From Macrotrachela quadricornifera (Eukaryota > Rotifera > Eurotatoria > Philodinida > Philodinidae), in the NCBI GenBank assembly GCA_022393335.1, contig JAJEKB010020422.1, positions 199,893 to 263,892 of the forward strand: 64,000 nucleotides of DNA, read 5' to 3'. The translations under genes were made by a program, and so were the position numbers. The notes under the pieces were generated by a model. The model made no database searches. It was given only the letters and a program-made list of their open reading frames with translations, and was not told the origin of the DNA. Each line of letters starts with the position of its first letter. Positions within the stretch are counted from its first letter, which is position 1. Of the stretch, positions 12,888-24,717 are shown piece after piece.

Positions 12888-13392
12888 AAAATTTGATAAG
12901 GACATCATGAATGCATAAAAGGTCGATGTGACTTACAGAATACTTCTTTTTATTTTATTGACTGTTCGATGCAGAAAAATGCGGTGATTCTTTTGGTAAT
13001 AAATCTTACAATAGAAATATTTGCATTGTCTATTAAAAAGATAGGACATATTTATGTCAAATGAAAATTCTCATCACTAAATTAATAAGATTAAAATATT
13101 ATCTATTGTTACCTTGCCTAGAGAAAGATATTTAAATTTTAAGTTATGTGAAATTTTGATATAAAAATAAATCAGAGAAAGTTTTCTCTATTATTGTAAG
13201 AAGAAAACATAGTGTTGTATGTAATTTGTAAATAGTTTATTTTATTGTACAATAACAAATGCACAGAAGAAAACAAAAACAAAAACAATTTTACTATTTT
13301 TGTCAACAAAAAAAAAAACAAATATCAGAAATTAGCATTACTTAAATAACAATAATAAAAAAATATTTAACAATTAATTTATGAGATTTCTA
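12888..13392. other. no gene seen; 3' flank of the LRR gene
   Basis: AT-rich spacer between two convergent genes. AATAAA-type strings on both strands could serve as polyadenylation signals, for example TTTATT at 13237-13244 for the minus-strand gene. Confidence 0.4.
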
Positions 13393-14509
13393 CTATTGAA
13401 CTCCATTACTCATACAATATACCGTTAAATTTGGATTTCTAGAGCGAAATTCATCAATAATTCTTGTTAATTCATAACGACGAAAACGATTATATTGAAT
13501 ATATAAACGAGAGAGTGTTGTAACTCTGAACATGTCTTCAGGTAAATTATTTAATTGATTATAATTAAGATTGAGCCAATAAAGATTACGAACATATCGA
13601 ATTTGACGTGGTATTGATTGAATAGAATTTTTATTAAAATAAAAAGATTTTTCATCATTTGTTTCATAACCTAATGTTTCAATATAATTAAGTGTTTTTA
13701 AATTATTATTTGACATGTATAAATCAACTAATTTAGGTAAGTTACGAGGAAGTTCTTCAATTGAACAATGTCTTGTATCTAAAATTTTAAGAGAAGGATG
13801 ATCATTCAATGGCTTTATTGAACGAAGATTTGGATTATTTGTTAATATTATCTGTGATAATGATCGAAGATTTTTTATAGTTGTTGGTAATGATGATAAT
13901 TTATTGTTAGGTAAATATAAAGTAGTTAATGAAGATAGAGCACCAATTGTATCTGGAAGAGCCATAAGACTAGTATTTGATAATTCTAATGATTCAAGAT
14001 ATGATAATTTACCAATTTGTTCCGGTAAATAATTTATTGTTGTATCACTAATACTTAAATTAATGAGTGATGATGCAAAATATTCAATTTCAACTGGAAG
14101 TTGATATTTCAAATCACAAAAAGTTGTATTTCGTATATGTAACTCAGTTAAATGTTCTAAACAATAAATCGTTGATGGAACAAATTGTTGATGTGCAATA
14201 TTTATATAATAAATATTATCATCTGCATTTATCAAAGCATATGTCATTGTTGGATATCGAATGAATGGATTACGATGAACATAAAATGGAAATGAATCAA
14301 TTATATTTTCATCATTTGTATATGTCGAACAATTAAATAATGAATCTCTTTGGAGAATATTATTAATATCTATATTAGAAATACAATTACAATATATATA
14401 TATTTATATATATTTTCTTACCTAATTGTATTTCATTTAAATTTGTAATAATAGCTGATTGAATTTGTGTGAGATATGTAAATATTATGAAAGTAGTTAT
14501 CCAAGACAT
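13393..14509 (-). CDS. secreted leucine-rich-repeat protein
   Basis: Exon 1 runs 14509-14422 and encodes a signal peptide (MSWITTFIIFTYLTQIQSA). An intron of 52 bp (14421-14370) joins in phase to exon 2, 14369-13393, for 354 residues. From about residue 105 there are roughly eight repeats of the plain LRR type, LxxLxLxxNxLxxLP: LPEQIGKLSYLESLEL, LPDTIGALSSLTTLYLPNN, LPEDMFRVTTLSRLYIQYN. No transmembrane segment or other domain follows, so a secreted binding protein is the simplest reading; partner unknown. The short-repeat style resembles Shoc2/Ras-suppressor LRRs, but the signal peptide puts it outside the cell. The internal ATG at 14247 would remove the signal peptide and is not preferred. 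Confidence 0.8.
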
Positions 14510-16433
14510 TTTCTTTTTTATTGATTATATTTTTACTTATTTTTAATAGTAAGAAAATAAAATATAACATATATATATATAGTTTTATAATGCAAGATAA
14601 TTTAGGAAAATCTCTCTCTATAGGTGACATTGGGTATATACCAATAATAAGTATAAATAATTTCATTATCAATATAGAAAAGATATGATCTTATAGAATA
14701 AACTAAAAGAAAAATATTACACTTTTACCTTTATCATGTGGAATGCGTCATCTAACGTCAATATAATTTAATACATTACAACGCATGGTGAAAAACCCTA
14801 GAAATCAATTGAATAGAACTCGATTTCATGACTCAACTAATATTTGTAATATTACTCAATTTTATTCGAAAAATATAACGTCAATATAAATGAAAAAAGA
14901 AATACATCAATCATTGTATTGTATTTTTTCGCTTACTCATTTACATGACTCATTGGTATATACCAACTTGACAGAAAGAAAAATGTGGAAGTAAAAAATA
15001 AAATATTGTCAATACAAAATGCCAAATATAGTAATGAAAATATTCTACATTAACTTACAATGAATGTTTGTCATGCGTATGAAAATATGACATTTACACC
15101 CATTCATATGATCTTTAATTCAGTTTTCAGATGATAAAATGGCATCATGCAATATGTTGGAAAAAATGACAACATATTACATGATAATAAGAAAAACTCA
15201 TGAAATCAGCATGATCATGTAATTTAATATAATGTAACCACATAGAATTACACAATCAAAATACGTACGTGTTTATGTTTCATTGTATAATTGTTACAAT
15301 AGTTTTTCTCAAACTTATTATTCTTCAGATATTTGAAATATATGAATATATCAAAGATGTGATAAGTTAATTTATATATGCAATATTCAGGATGAATATA
15401 ATCAGTTATACTCTTCTCGTTTTAAAATACATATTCTTATTTACTGTTTTTTACGAATTATTTTTATAGATTTTTGATAAAAGATATTTAATTAAATAAT
15501 AAATCGCACGTTTTTATTTAATGATCTTTTGCAAGCATTGCATATTCGCTTTACTCATTATTGTAACTACTGTTTATTTTGTTGTTGGCAAGAATGCGAA
15601 TGTAGTAACCAGCTAGTATTACTATTTCTATTAGTAGATTAGCCTTTTCAAGATCGGTTTATTGTTAGTAAAAATTGCCAATTTGTTTGACTGTATGGCT
15701 GCAGGCGAGACAGCATTTTGACATTGTTTTCAGAGATGAAAGCGATGAAATGTCGAGGAATGAGTCCGAGTGGATAAGCACTTGATGATCTGCCTTTCAT
15801 ATGCGGTCGGCTTGATCCGTATCCTCGAATAATCTCTCAAGCAAGTTGAAAATAGAACTCTAAAAATTCGAGATATGGCATAAGAGTTCATATAAACATA
15901 TTGATAATGAAAAAAAATTCTTATCATTGCAACTGAAGAAGATTCAAGCCACAATAGGAAGTAGGAACGTGTAGAAAAAGCAGACGCAACGTTTACGTTG
16001 AAAAGACATGAAAAAAAGATCCGTATTCTCACACATAAAAATTCACTGACGTTTTAAAACGTCAGCAGTCCCGAAAGAGTTAGTTAAATAAAAAATCTGA
16101 AGTGATACATTATAAATCTTTGAGATATTACTGTTTTCATTGTATTGAGACTAAGAAAGACTCATGTAATGTTTGCTGTTATGCATCTAAGGTAATTCGA
16201 AATCATTCGCATTTATATTTTTTCTTTCATAAGTTAAAAAAGAGTTTAAAACATTTATATTCACAATTCATATGCAATATTCTGTAATGCATGTTTTTGT
16301 ACAGTACATCAATATTATATCATGCTTTCCAAGTTTATTAGGCACAAAACAGCGAATTTTACCACGCTTTTCTGAGTTTCAGTATATCTATGGGTCGTCG
16401 GATATATAGACCATTTTTTACCATAAATTTTAA
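14510..16433. other. no gene seen
   Basis: AT-rich non-coding sequence. The minus frame at 15730-16032 has no family signature and lacks splice context. No RNA gene or clear repeat was recognised. Confidence 0.5.
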
Positions 16434-16826
16434 TATATATGTTACAAGAAAAATTAAAATTATTTTGTTTTTTTCCTACATTTTGTAAGAAAGCCCTTAA
16501 AATTTTAACTTCCGCAATCTTAAGAGTGAAAGCGGGAGTGTGGATTAGGGTAGGAATGAGCATAAGGTTGACGGTGAGGATGAGAGGATAAGGATAGAGC
16601 TGAGCATGAGGGTGAGGATGTAGGGAGTCGTCTGACTTTCATTCCGTCGTACACATTCATTTTGGCCATTATCTTCGCTTTCATTCTCAGCCTTGAGATC
16701 GTGGAAGTTAAAATCCTAAGTATTTTTTGACAAAATGTAAGAAAAAACAAAATAATTTTAATTTGCCCTGGAAGAGATTAAAATTTTAAATTGCCTTGGA
16801 TTTCAATTTCCCCTGTAACATATATA
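16434..16826. mobile_element. 393-bp fold-back element
   Basis: The left arm (about 16434-16530) starts TATATATGTTACA and contains AATTAAAATTATTTTGTTTT and ACATTTTGTAAGAAAG. The right arm (about 16676-16826) contains the reverse complements and ends TGTAACATATATA. The loop (about 16531-16675) is a GA-rich stretch with repeated GAGGATGAG and GGGTGAGGATG units. No coding capacity; the frames at 16315-16750 are arm readings. Confidence 0.75.
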
Positions 16827-17289
16827 CAATAGCCTTTTATATATAACCTGATCATGTATCAATTCTTTTTCTATCATACATATGTTAACGATTGTTATTT
16901 CTCTTGCGACGTTACTTGAAAAAGAACGAAAAAGAGATTTTTTCGATTCTGACAGCGTCAATTAAAAAAAAAAGTATGCGTCATTCGCTTAGAGGGAACA
17001 TTGTCATCGACAGAACAACGTTGAATAAGAAACACTCTTTTTTTTCAAATATTTGGTCTATTATATGTAAAGCAATAACGCGATAGCTTTTACTAAAGAC
17101 TTTCAATTGAAGCATAAGAAAAGAAAACGATAGTTAGTTTATGAATCACACAAACTTTGAAAATCAATAGTTTTTACTTAGTGACAGAAATCAGAGATCC
17201 GTGGCAACGATAGATTGTTTTTAGAGTACATTATGAAACTGCATGGATTTGTACAGGGTTCCAGTATTTATAAATGTATTACTATAGAA

Positions 17290-19977
17290 TTCAATGAATT
17301 CCATGAATAGGTAACGATAGTTCGTGTTCAATACAGTCAGAACAATAAAATTTAAGCAAATTTTTTTCAATATCATTGCGACAAGCATAGGCGGCGGAGC
17401 CATTAGGCCTGGGTAGGCTCAAACTTGGACAGATCAAAGCTTTGGTAGGATTAGGCGTGTTAAAAAACTTCAATGAAAAGTTTTGGGTTTTTTGACTGTC
17501 GTGTCAACATGAACAATTTCAAGTGAAAGTGTACTAGCCCTTTTCTGAAGATGGTATCAGATAGCGTAAACATTTCTCTTTAAAGTAGGATGTCGCTCAG
17601 ATATGTGGCATCTTTCAATTATGTGATAAGTTCGTTGCATGAAGAGCATACCAAAAACTGGTTTTAGGTATGTTCTTCGTGTAAAGAATCTAGTATGAGA
17701 TCCAAAGATGCTATGGATCTCAGTGATGTTTCCTTGCGAAGAAAAATATTTGCACTATCTCACACAATTGTAAAAAAAATTTACTTGTTTACTATTCCTA
17801 AGTGGTTGATCAGTTTTATCAAAAATAAAGAAGTTTTAGGTCCATACTTAAAGAAAACATCTTATCGAAAAATATTCACAACAAAAAATATTCGATATTT
17901 TTGTTTCTCTACAATCGTAGAGAGATCTCTCATATACTGATAAGCCATATAATGTAGCAAGCCTGTGATAAAGATATTTTCTATGCTTCTCATGTTGTAA
18001 TTTAGATATTTTTATGACCTTATCGATATCAACTCGCATTTTTTATGAGTTCTTCACTCAGAATCGAAATATATTTTATGTCTTTGATTACTCATATGAC
18101 TTTGAAAGTGAATTTTAAAAAAAAATGTTTGCTCCCAGTTGCGAACTTCTACATCGATATGATGCGAAAACATGACATAAAGCGTTTCATCGAAGAAGCA
18201 TCCTGCTAGACTCACATTCACATTTTCGTCTAGACGCAACTTTCTCCGTTAACTGTTTATCTACGCCGACAAGACTTACTTTATACTCATGTCAATATTT
18301 TTTGAATATAAACATGTCCAGACGCGATTCAAAATTGAATTGTGTTTGAACGCCACTTTAAAAAAATTTTTTGAATCACGTCTGAACGCGTTCGAAGAAT
18401 GCCTTAAATCGAGTCTAGACACATTTCCACAAATGCAATACATTGGCAGACGTATTCCTGGAACACGTTCATCGAGTGTATCAATTAGAAGCGCGTACCA
18501 GAGGACACATAGCTTCTTTTAATTATTACATATGATTCTAACCAATGAAGCGATGGGGATACATACCAATGTATATTAAACAAAAATTTAAACGCATGGG
18601 GATGCGTTTATTTATGTTAATGTCTTCAAACTGTAAATGTTCTCTAAATGCATTCAAAAAAAACAATAGCGAGTGCGTTCATCTGCGTTTCCACCATGCT
18701 TCAATACAAAAATATGCCAGAGCGCCGGCATTTGCAATAAAAACATATCTATCTGCATTTAAAATGCGTCTCGTGATTACATGGTGGCATAGCATTAAAA
18801 AATTACCCTCTCTATTTTTAACCTGTCAGCAAGGGTCTTATCAAAAATGTTGAGCCTACTCTAGATTCAAAACGTTCCGCCGCTTATGGCGACAAGGGTA
18901 GAGGCACATTATCAGCATCATGATGAACATCTTTGGTATAGATACCTTCGAAAGACAAATCGAGGGTTTTTAATCGATTCTGTATATCTGCGATGGAAAT
19001 GTGCGATTGATATGTTAAGATATAGAGAAAAAATCGAAAAGAATATGTATTTTTTTTTACTTTTGGATCATTCTGTGCAGTATATAGAAAATGACCATTT
19101 GTAGACGGATAATATATGTATTTAGGTGAACTTTGAAAAAAATTCTTTTGTATATCTCTTATTAGATCTGTAGGCAAAATATTTGCTTCATAATCAAAAA
19201 GTTTTCACTCATTTATCAAGGTTGTGATACATATAAATCTAGGAAATACTCACAAGTTCAAAGAATTTTAGCGATTGTTTGTAAATATGAATATAACTGA
19301 TTTTTCTCCAGTCTTGCGAACATGAGAGATAGACATTTTTTCAGTTGTTGATATTGCTCAAAAGTCGAAGTTTGAAATCGAAATTGATCGATATTGCTGA
19401 GAAAATTATCATTGTAATCGATGCATAATGATTGCAACGTTTTAATGAAATAAAACCAAGGTGATTATTCATCATTGTAATTTCTAAGCTATGTCGAAAC
19501 TAAATGTCGCTGTCTTTGTAATTTTTTCCAACAATGGATTATTCTTATATTTTAATTTCATTTGATCGAGATAACAATCCACCGCCACATGATGTATAGT
19601 TGTGACTAGATCATCAATAATCACATATTCTGATAGAAGTTGTTGAAGATGCTTTGTCTAATAGGTTGAATAGGTTACCATCAATTTTGTTAAAATGTCT
19701 ACGATCATAGCGATTGATTCGTGATGTAAGACACAATCAAAGAGATGTAGTATACATTGTGAATCAATAGTTGTTTGATATAAGAAGGAATTAGCTGTCA
19801 TTAATACACTGCGTATCAGATAATCAAATGCAATATTATATTCATATATAAAAGACTCAATTTGTACAAAATTGTTTGTAATGTAACAATCCTTGAAAAG
19901 TCTTTTTGATTACTATCATCATATTTTGAAAATTGTTCGATGAAATAATTTCGATATCGATCATTATCATGACTCAT
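17290..19977 (-). pseudogene. decayed multi-frame protein gene, split by a hAT-like insertion
   Basis: On the minus strand from ATG 19977 (MSHDNDRYRNYFIEQFSKYD) coding-like sequence continues for more than 1 kb but changes frame and meets stops. Segments in order are RSVLMTANSFLYQTTIDSQ, then after a TAG LQQLLSEYVIIDDLVTTIHH, then FRFQTSTFEQYQQLKKCLSL, then LPTDLIRDIQKNFFQSSP and YYPSTNGHFLYTAQNDPKVK down to about 18897. There the 1503-bp element interrupts it. Beyond the element (17377 to about 17290) coding-like sequence resumes as NDIEKNLLKFYCSDCIEHEL. The composition (D/E/K/Q-rich, helical) is protein-like in each piece. I do not recognise the family. Confidence 0.6.
17386..18888. mobile_element. 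1503-bp non-autonomous hAT-like transposon, 8-bp duplication
   Basis: The left end begins CATAGGCGGCGGAGC and the right end is its near reverse complement (CATAAGCGGCGGAACG when read inward). GCGACAAG stands directly outside both ends (17378-17385 and 18889-18896), a perfect 8-bp target-site duplication as hAT transposases make. A further inverted match, TAGGCTCAA near 17414 and TTGAGCCTA near 18849, supports the pairing. The interior has several TCTAGACGC / TCTGAACGC-like motifs (18230-18420) that could be subterminal binding repeats. No transposase frame is present. Confidence 0.82.
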
Positions 19978-20944
19978 TCTAGTCATTTTTTTGTAGATGT
20001 TCCATATTGATTTTGATTCGGTTTTCCCTAGATCTTCCCTAGTTCCGCCACCACTGGTGATTTTTATGTTCTACATAACTACATCGTTGGATAAAAGTCT
20101 TTATCTTATTTATTTATTTAATACTATACATGACACTGAAATAAAACACCTATGCGGTATCTTTGCTTTGTTCATAAATTTGATGTAAAGTAGAAACAAA
20201 TAGAGAAAAAGACTTCTCTCCGAGACTATAAATTTACTAAGAAAAGATCTACAAATTATATGCAAGACCGAGATGTTTCGATCTATCCATGTAGAAGTCA
20301 TAAGTATCCTAATCGAAATCATACGAATAGAATCAGATTTTTTTCATTATATTACTTTTCATTACGCTTCCTTAAAACAATGTTGTTTTCTCTCGAACAT
20401 ATATGCTTTGTTTGTAGTCATAGAAACCGATCAATTTGTGTATAATAATGATTCTTTAATATCTAATCTGTAAAAATCAACTAATATTATTGTATCAGCT
20501 TCATTGTTTTACTATTTTTCTTTGATTTTTATATGCTATTTTTACTAATGAAGAAGACTCAGTTCTTGAAGCAGCATTAAAAAAAGAAGAATATTTTTAT
20601 GCACTAAATATTTTTACAAAATACAAAATCTATTAATGTAATAATAACTTATGAGTTTTTTCTAAAATATTTAGAATAATCCAAAAGCAGTAGCGAAGGA
20701 ACTTTGTTTTCTTATAGATAGTTTTAAAGAATTTTCTTTTTTATGAATTGATAGAGAGAATGACGCTCTGTTTTTCAATGTTATTTAATCAATATTCAAG
20801 TAATATTATAATAATCAAATTTTGATAAGAATTGTTTTTGTTAAAAGCTAGCGAATACCATTAGATCATAATGGATAGGATATTTTTGCATTTCATTTCA
20901 TTTCATTACCACTTAATATGTTGCATTAAAAAAATGAAATATTC
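19978..20944. other. no gene seen
   Basis: AT-rich non-coding sequence. The short frames at 19997-20473 have no family signature. Confidence 0.5.
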
Positions 20945-21123
20945 AAGCAGAAGATGCAACATGAAAAGCTCAACAATTTAGAAAGGATCGCTTGTTTTAT
21001 AGCTGCATCTTTTGTTTTCAAAGTGGACAAAACTCTAAGCGATCAAATTTTGACATTGTAAAAACGAAATTTTTTAGTTGAAAGATTACATTGTACAACT
21101 TTTCGTGCTGCATTCTGTAGGAT
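20945..21123. mobile_element. MITE-like element, copy 1
   Basis: The ends are imperfect inverted repeats: AGAAGATGCAACATGAAAAG at about 20949 and CTTTTCGTGCTGCATTCT at about 21099-21116. A diverged relative lies at 23070-23215 and shares TTTAGAAAGGATCG-like and ACAAAACTCTAAGCGA-like blocks in the same order. Two copies with the same internal order show that this is a dispersed repeat family. Confidence 0.65.
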
Positions 21124-21282
21124 ATTTTATTTTTTTAATACAATTTGAATATTGATCAAATAGCATTGAAAAATAGGGCGCGATTTCTTCTGCTGATTCA
21201 TAAAAAAAAAAAGATTCTTCCAAACTATCTATAAGAAAATAAAGTCTCTTCGCCACTACTTCTGTATTACTCTATGTATTAT

Positions 21283-21397
21283 ACAGGATGTCTCATAAGT
21301 TGTAGCAGATTTTTTTTAATCTAATTTTTGATGATAATGAATACAACTCAAAAATTAGATTTAAAAAAATTCTGCCACGACTTATGAGAAATCCTGT
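21283..21397. mobile_element. 115-bp palindromic MITE, Tc1/mariner-like ends
   Basis: The left half ACAGGATGTCTCATAAGTTG continues into TCTAATTTTT. The right half is its reverse complement with few mismatches, ending ACTTATGAGAAATCCTGT. The loop is about 20 bp. Ends of the form ACAGG(G/A)TGTC(C/T)CATAAGT are common in mariner-derived miniature elements, so that origin is inferred. The left flank is TAT and the right flank GAT, so a TA duplication is not intact. Confidence 0.7.
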
Positions 21398-21576
21398 GAT
21401 TATATCTGTTATACATACGATAAAAAATACTTTATTTATTCGACACTACTGATTGTCATACACTTTAACAGTATTATGAAAATTTTTCTTTATATAATAT
21501 AGATGCAAGACGTTAATGAAATAAACACATGATATTAGATTAATAGGAATATAATAAAAGTTTATATTTCAAAAAA

Positions 21577-22539
21577 TCACAAATAAACTGAAAGATCTTC
21601 CTGACCATTAACGTTCGTATTTGGATGACTTCCTGGTGGTAATTCACCTTTTGGATTTCTCTTTCGATTTTTTTCACTAATTTTAGTAAATAAAGGTTCA
21701 GCGCTTTGAAGTAATGCAGTGACATCATCATTTGCTCCACCCATTTTAATACCCGTATGAGCACAACAAATATTTTCAAAAGGCCAATCATGTAGTAAGG
21801 TACGCATCCAATCTCGAAATATATATGGAGCATCAGGTGTTGGATAAAGACCGGAACTTTTAATTGATGGATGAAAACACATTGCACCATCTCTATAACG
21901 AGTTAATTTAAGTAAAAAAGTAGGCTTTTCAAAATACATTATTGTATCATCTACATGAAGAGTACGAGATGCTGGATGATAAACAAAAATACTTATAAAA
22001 TGATTTGATGATTCAGGTTGTGGATTATCAAATTCAGCTCCTTAAATTAATAAAATACTTTATCTTATTTAAAATCAATTTCTATTTTAATATAAACCTG
22101 CTGGAATACGCATTTCAATATCTGGTTCCCATTTTTTTCTAATATTCCAATCATCAAGACAACCTAGCCATGGAACATCTTTTATTCGACGTAAATGTCT
22201 TGGTGTTCCATAATAAGCTGCATTTGGATATACTCGATAAAATGATGAAAATGATAATGTATGAAATGGATGTGTACCAATAACAGCTTCAATATTTTCT
22301 CCATTATCTGTTAATTGATTAATTTCTCGTTCAAGATGATCATCTACTTCAACTGTATCAATAATAAGAAATTTTCCATTACGTAATTGTACTATTGACA
22401 TTTGTGTTCCAACATCAACAACTTTTAAAAGTTTAAAACGACTACGAACATTCCAAAAACTAGGACCAACTGCATAAAGTTCATTTTTTACAACATCAGC
22501 TGCAGCACTGGGTCTTCGAACTGGAATTATGGCAGACAT
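21577..22539 (-). CDS. metallo-beta-lactamase-like protein (DUF4336-like)
   Basis: Exon 1 is 22539-22098 and exon 2 is 22040-21577. The 57-bp intron is phase 1 and gives 301 residues. The N-terminal half has the strand pattern of an MBL fold (KFLIIDTVEVDDHLEREI), then IGTHPFHTL with His90 and His93, and YYGTPRHLRRI. A second His/Asp set, FVYHPASRTLHVDD, lies at about residue 160 across the splice. The canonical HxHxDH motif is not complete, so catalysis is uncertain. Proteins of this arrangement are known from protists, fungi and bacteria, and bdelloids hold many transferred genes. Transfer is possible but unproven, and the gene has an ordinary small intron. The gene stands alone between repeats. 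Confidence 0.65.
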
Positions 22540-23936
22540 ACTACAAAAAAGAGGAAAAAGCTAATTTAAAACGAAGACTTAACAAATAAAAAATCCTTTT
22601 ATCTAAAGAAAAAAAAACTTAATAATAATTTTTGTTTTCTTATTCATTTTTATATAATAATAATAACGACATGCACATGTGATTTTTGTTTATGCAATGC
22701 AGTAATACACGTATCGAAAGAAAAACAAAAAATAAATGGGTCATTTGCATAATAACTAAAAATCAAGGATGAATATCAAAAGAAGAACGAAAAGAAATAT
22801 TATAAAAATTATTTAGACTATTTATTGAGAAATTAAATGAGTTAAAAAAAAATTATTCAGAATTTTACGCTTTTAAATTAACCACTATATTGATAAATTT
22901 ATTAATAATCTATTTTTATATTTTTTAATTGTTATTTCAACGTCTATTGCAATATCATATTTAAAGAAAATGAAAGATTTTTAGTTCTATTTCATAGTTA
23001 AATATATATTATATCATTATTTTGATTAGAAATGTTTAAAATATGATAACTCAACCGATTTTATTTATACCATATCCTACAAGATGCAGCATGAAAAAAA
23101 GAATATAATTCAGAAAGGATCGTTTATTTTATAATTGCAATTTTTATTTTTAAAATGCACAAAACTCTAAGCGACTGAAATTTGACATAGGGAAAGCGAG
23201 ATTCTTTTATGGTAAGATATGAATTCACTTTTTTTCTTTCGCGTCTTTCTATAATTGTTCTTTGTAAATTGTAAAATATCTCACTCATTAAGATCGAAAT
23301 GCCACGAGCTAGTTTTCAACAAAAACAATTCTTATCGAAATTTGATTATTATAATATCAAATGAATAGTGAACAAATAGAGTGGAAAACACTATCGTTTT
23401 ATAAAATACGAAAATTTTCTCAATCTTTCTCTAAAGAAATTTGGTAATGGCGCCATTACTTTTGGATTGTGATAAGTAAATTATTTCTTTTACAAATGAT
23501 TAAAATTTTGTTATTAAATCGGGAAGTACATTGGCTTGGTTTTTTCTAAGATTCTGTTGAAAAATCAAAACATTTATATTATGTATCTTATTTGAAATAA
23601 AATTGTAGATAGTAGTCATGATTAAAGACTACCTTTATAGGTTAGGAGAAAAAAAATATTTGATGTATTCTCTACATGATTAATATTCGTTCTTATTCAA
23701 CCCGTGTTCCTTTTCTTACACACTATCATAATACTTATGGCTTATTAGAAATAGAAAAAAAGGAAATGCATTATTTTTCATCTATTTATCATTGTCAAAT
23801 GAAACAATATATTCTTTATTATTGTAATTATGTTGAGTTAATATGTATACAAGGAAAAAACCAAAGTAATAAGTAAAAAATACTATAAAAGATTTTCATA
23901 AATGTTTATATTACAAATAATTCAAATCTTTCAAAT
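22540..23936. other. intergenic; contains diverged MITE copy 2
   Basis: AT-rich spacer between divergent genes. At 23070-23215 lies the diverged relative of the element at 20945 (TCCTACAAGATGCAGCATGA at the left). The frame at 23676-23876 lacks protein-like composition and is not called. Confidence 0.5.
23070..23215. repeat. MITE-like element, copy 2 (diverged)
   Basis: It shares blocks with the 20945 element in the same order: GATGCAGCATGAAAA, AGAAAGGATCG, then CACAAAACTCTAAGCGA and TTTGACAT. The two copies differ by many substitutions, so the insertions are old. Confidence 0.6.
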
Positions 23937-24717
23937 ATGGGTGGACGTAAGTGTTAATACATAAACTTTTATATTGTATAAATAGTTTTATTTTAACAAA
24001 ATAGGTCATACACATGCAATTGGACGGAAATATGTTGAAGATCTAAGAATACTTGAACAATTAGCTGTATTGCGAAAACAAAATGCTTCAATTGTAGCTC
24101 GATTTGATGCTCTTGCTATGCAAATGAATAATCTAGGTATTGAATCATTTGAAGAACTAGAAAAATGTGAAAAAGAATTAGTTAATGTTTTAATTGAATT
24201 AGCTTTTCAAACACCATCTATTAAAACGGAAGGACGAAGTTTTGGATTTTTTGGTATAACATCAACAGGAAAAAGTACTATGATAAATAAATTAATTGGA
24301 AAAGCCGTTGCTGAAGTTGGTGCTGGTGAAACAACAATAAAAATTGAATCATATGATGGACAAGGATATCGTCTTTATGATATTCCTGGTCGAAATGATG
24401 AGATGTCATATTTTACTATGGAATATATTTCTTTTTGGAAAGGATTAACAGGTCGACTTATTCTTGTAACAGCAACAGTTAAAGAAATGACAAAAGTAAT
24501 GCGTCTTTTAGATGCAATTAATCTTAAATATGATATTGTTGTTAATAAATTTGATACAGTACCATCAGAAGAACGTGAAAAATTTAAAGCTAAAATTCAA
24601 GATGAAGTTAATCAATGTAAACTTAAAGGTGTTAATCATATTTGGTATGTAAGTTCAAAAAATCCAAAACAATTTCCCGATTGGATTAAAATGGTAGATT
24701 ATTTAACTTCAATATAA
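23937..24717 (+). CDS. small P-loop GTPase (IRG/HSR1-like)
   Basis: A 10-bp first exon (23937-23946, ATGGGTGGAC) is joined through a 58-bp intron to 24005-24717, giving 240 residues that begin MGGRHTHAIGRKYVEDLRIL. The split arginine codon and good splice sites favour this over an internal start. A helical N-terminus of about 80 residues precedes the G domain. The motifs are GITSTGKSTMIN (G1, about residue 96), DIPGR (G3) and NKFD (G4). No coiled-coil or membrane segment follows, and the last residues are DWIKMVDYLTSI. The domain is closest in style to immunity-related/HSR1 GTPases, but the exact family and role are not established. Confidence 0.75.

Noticed and set aside
15730..16032. 100-codon minus-strand frame
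   Set aside because: No family pattern, no splice context, irregular composition.
16315..16750. Two overlapping minus-strand frames
   Set aside because: They read through the inverted arms and the GA-rich loop of a repeat element.
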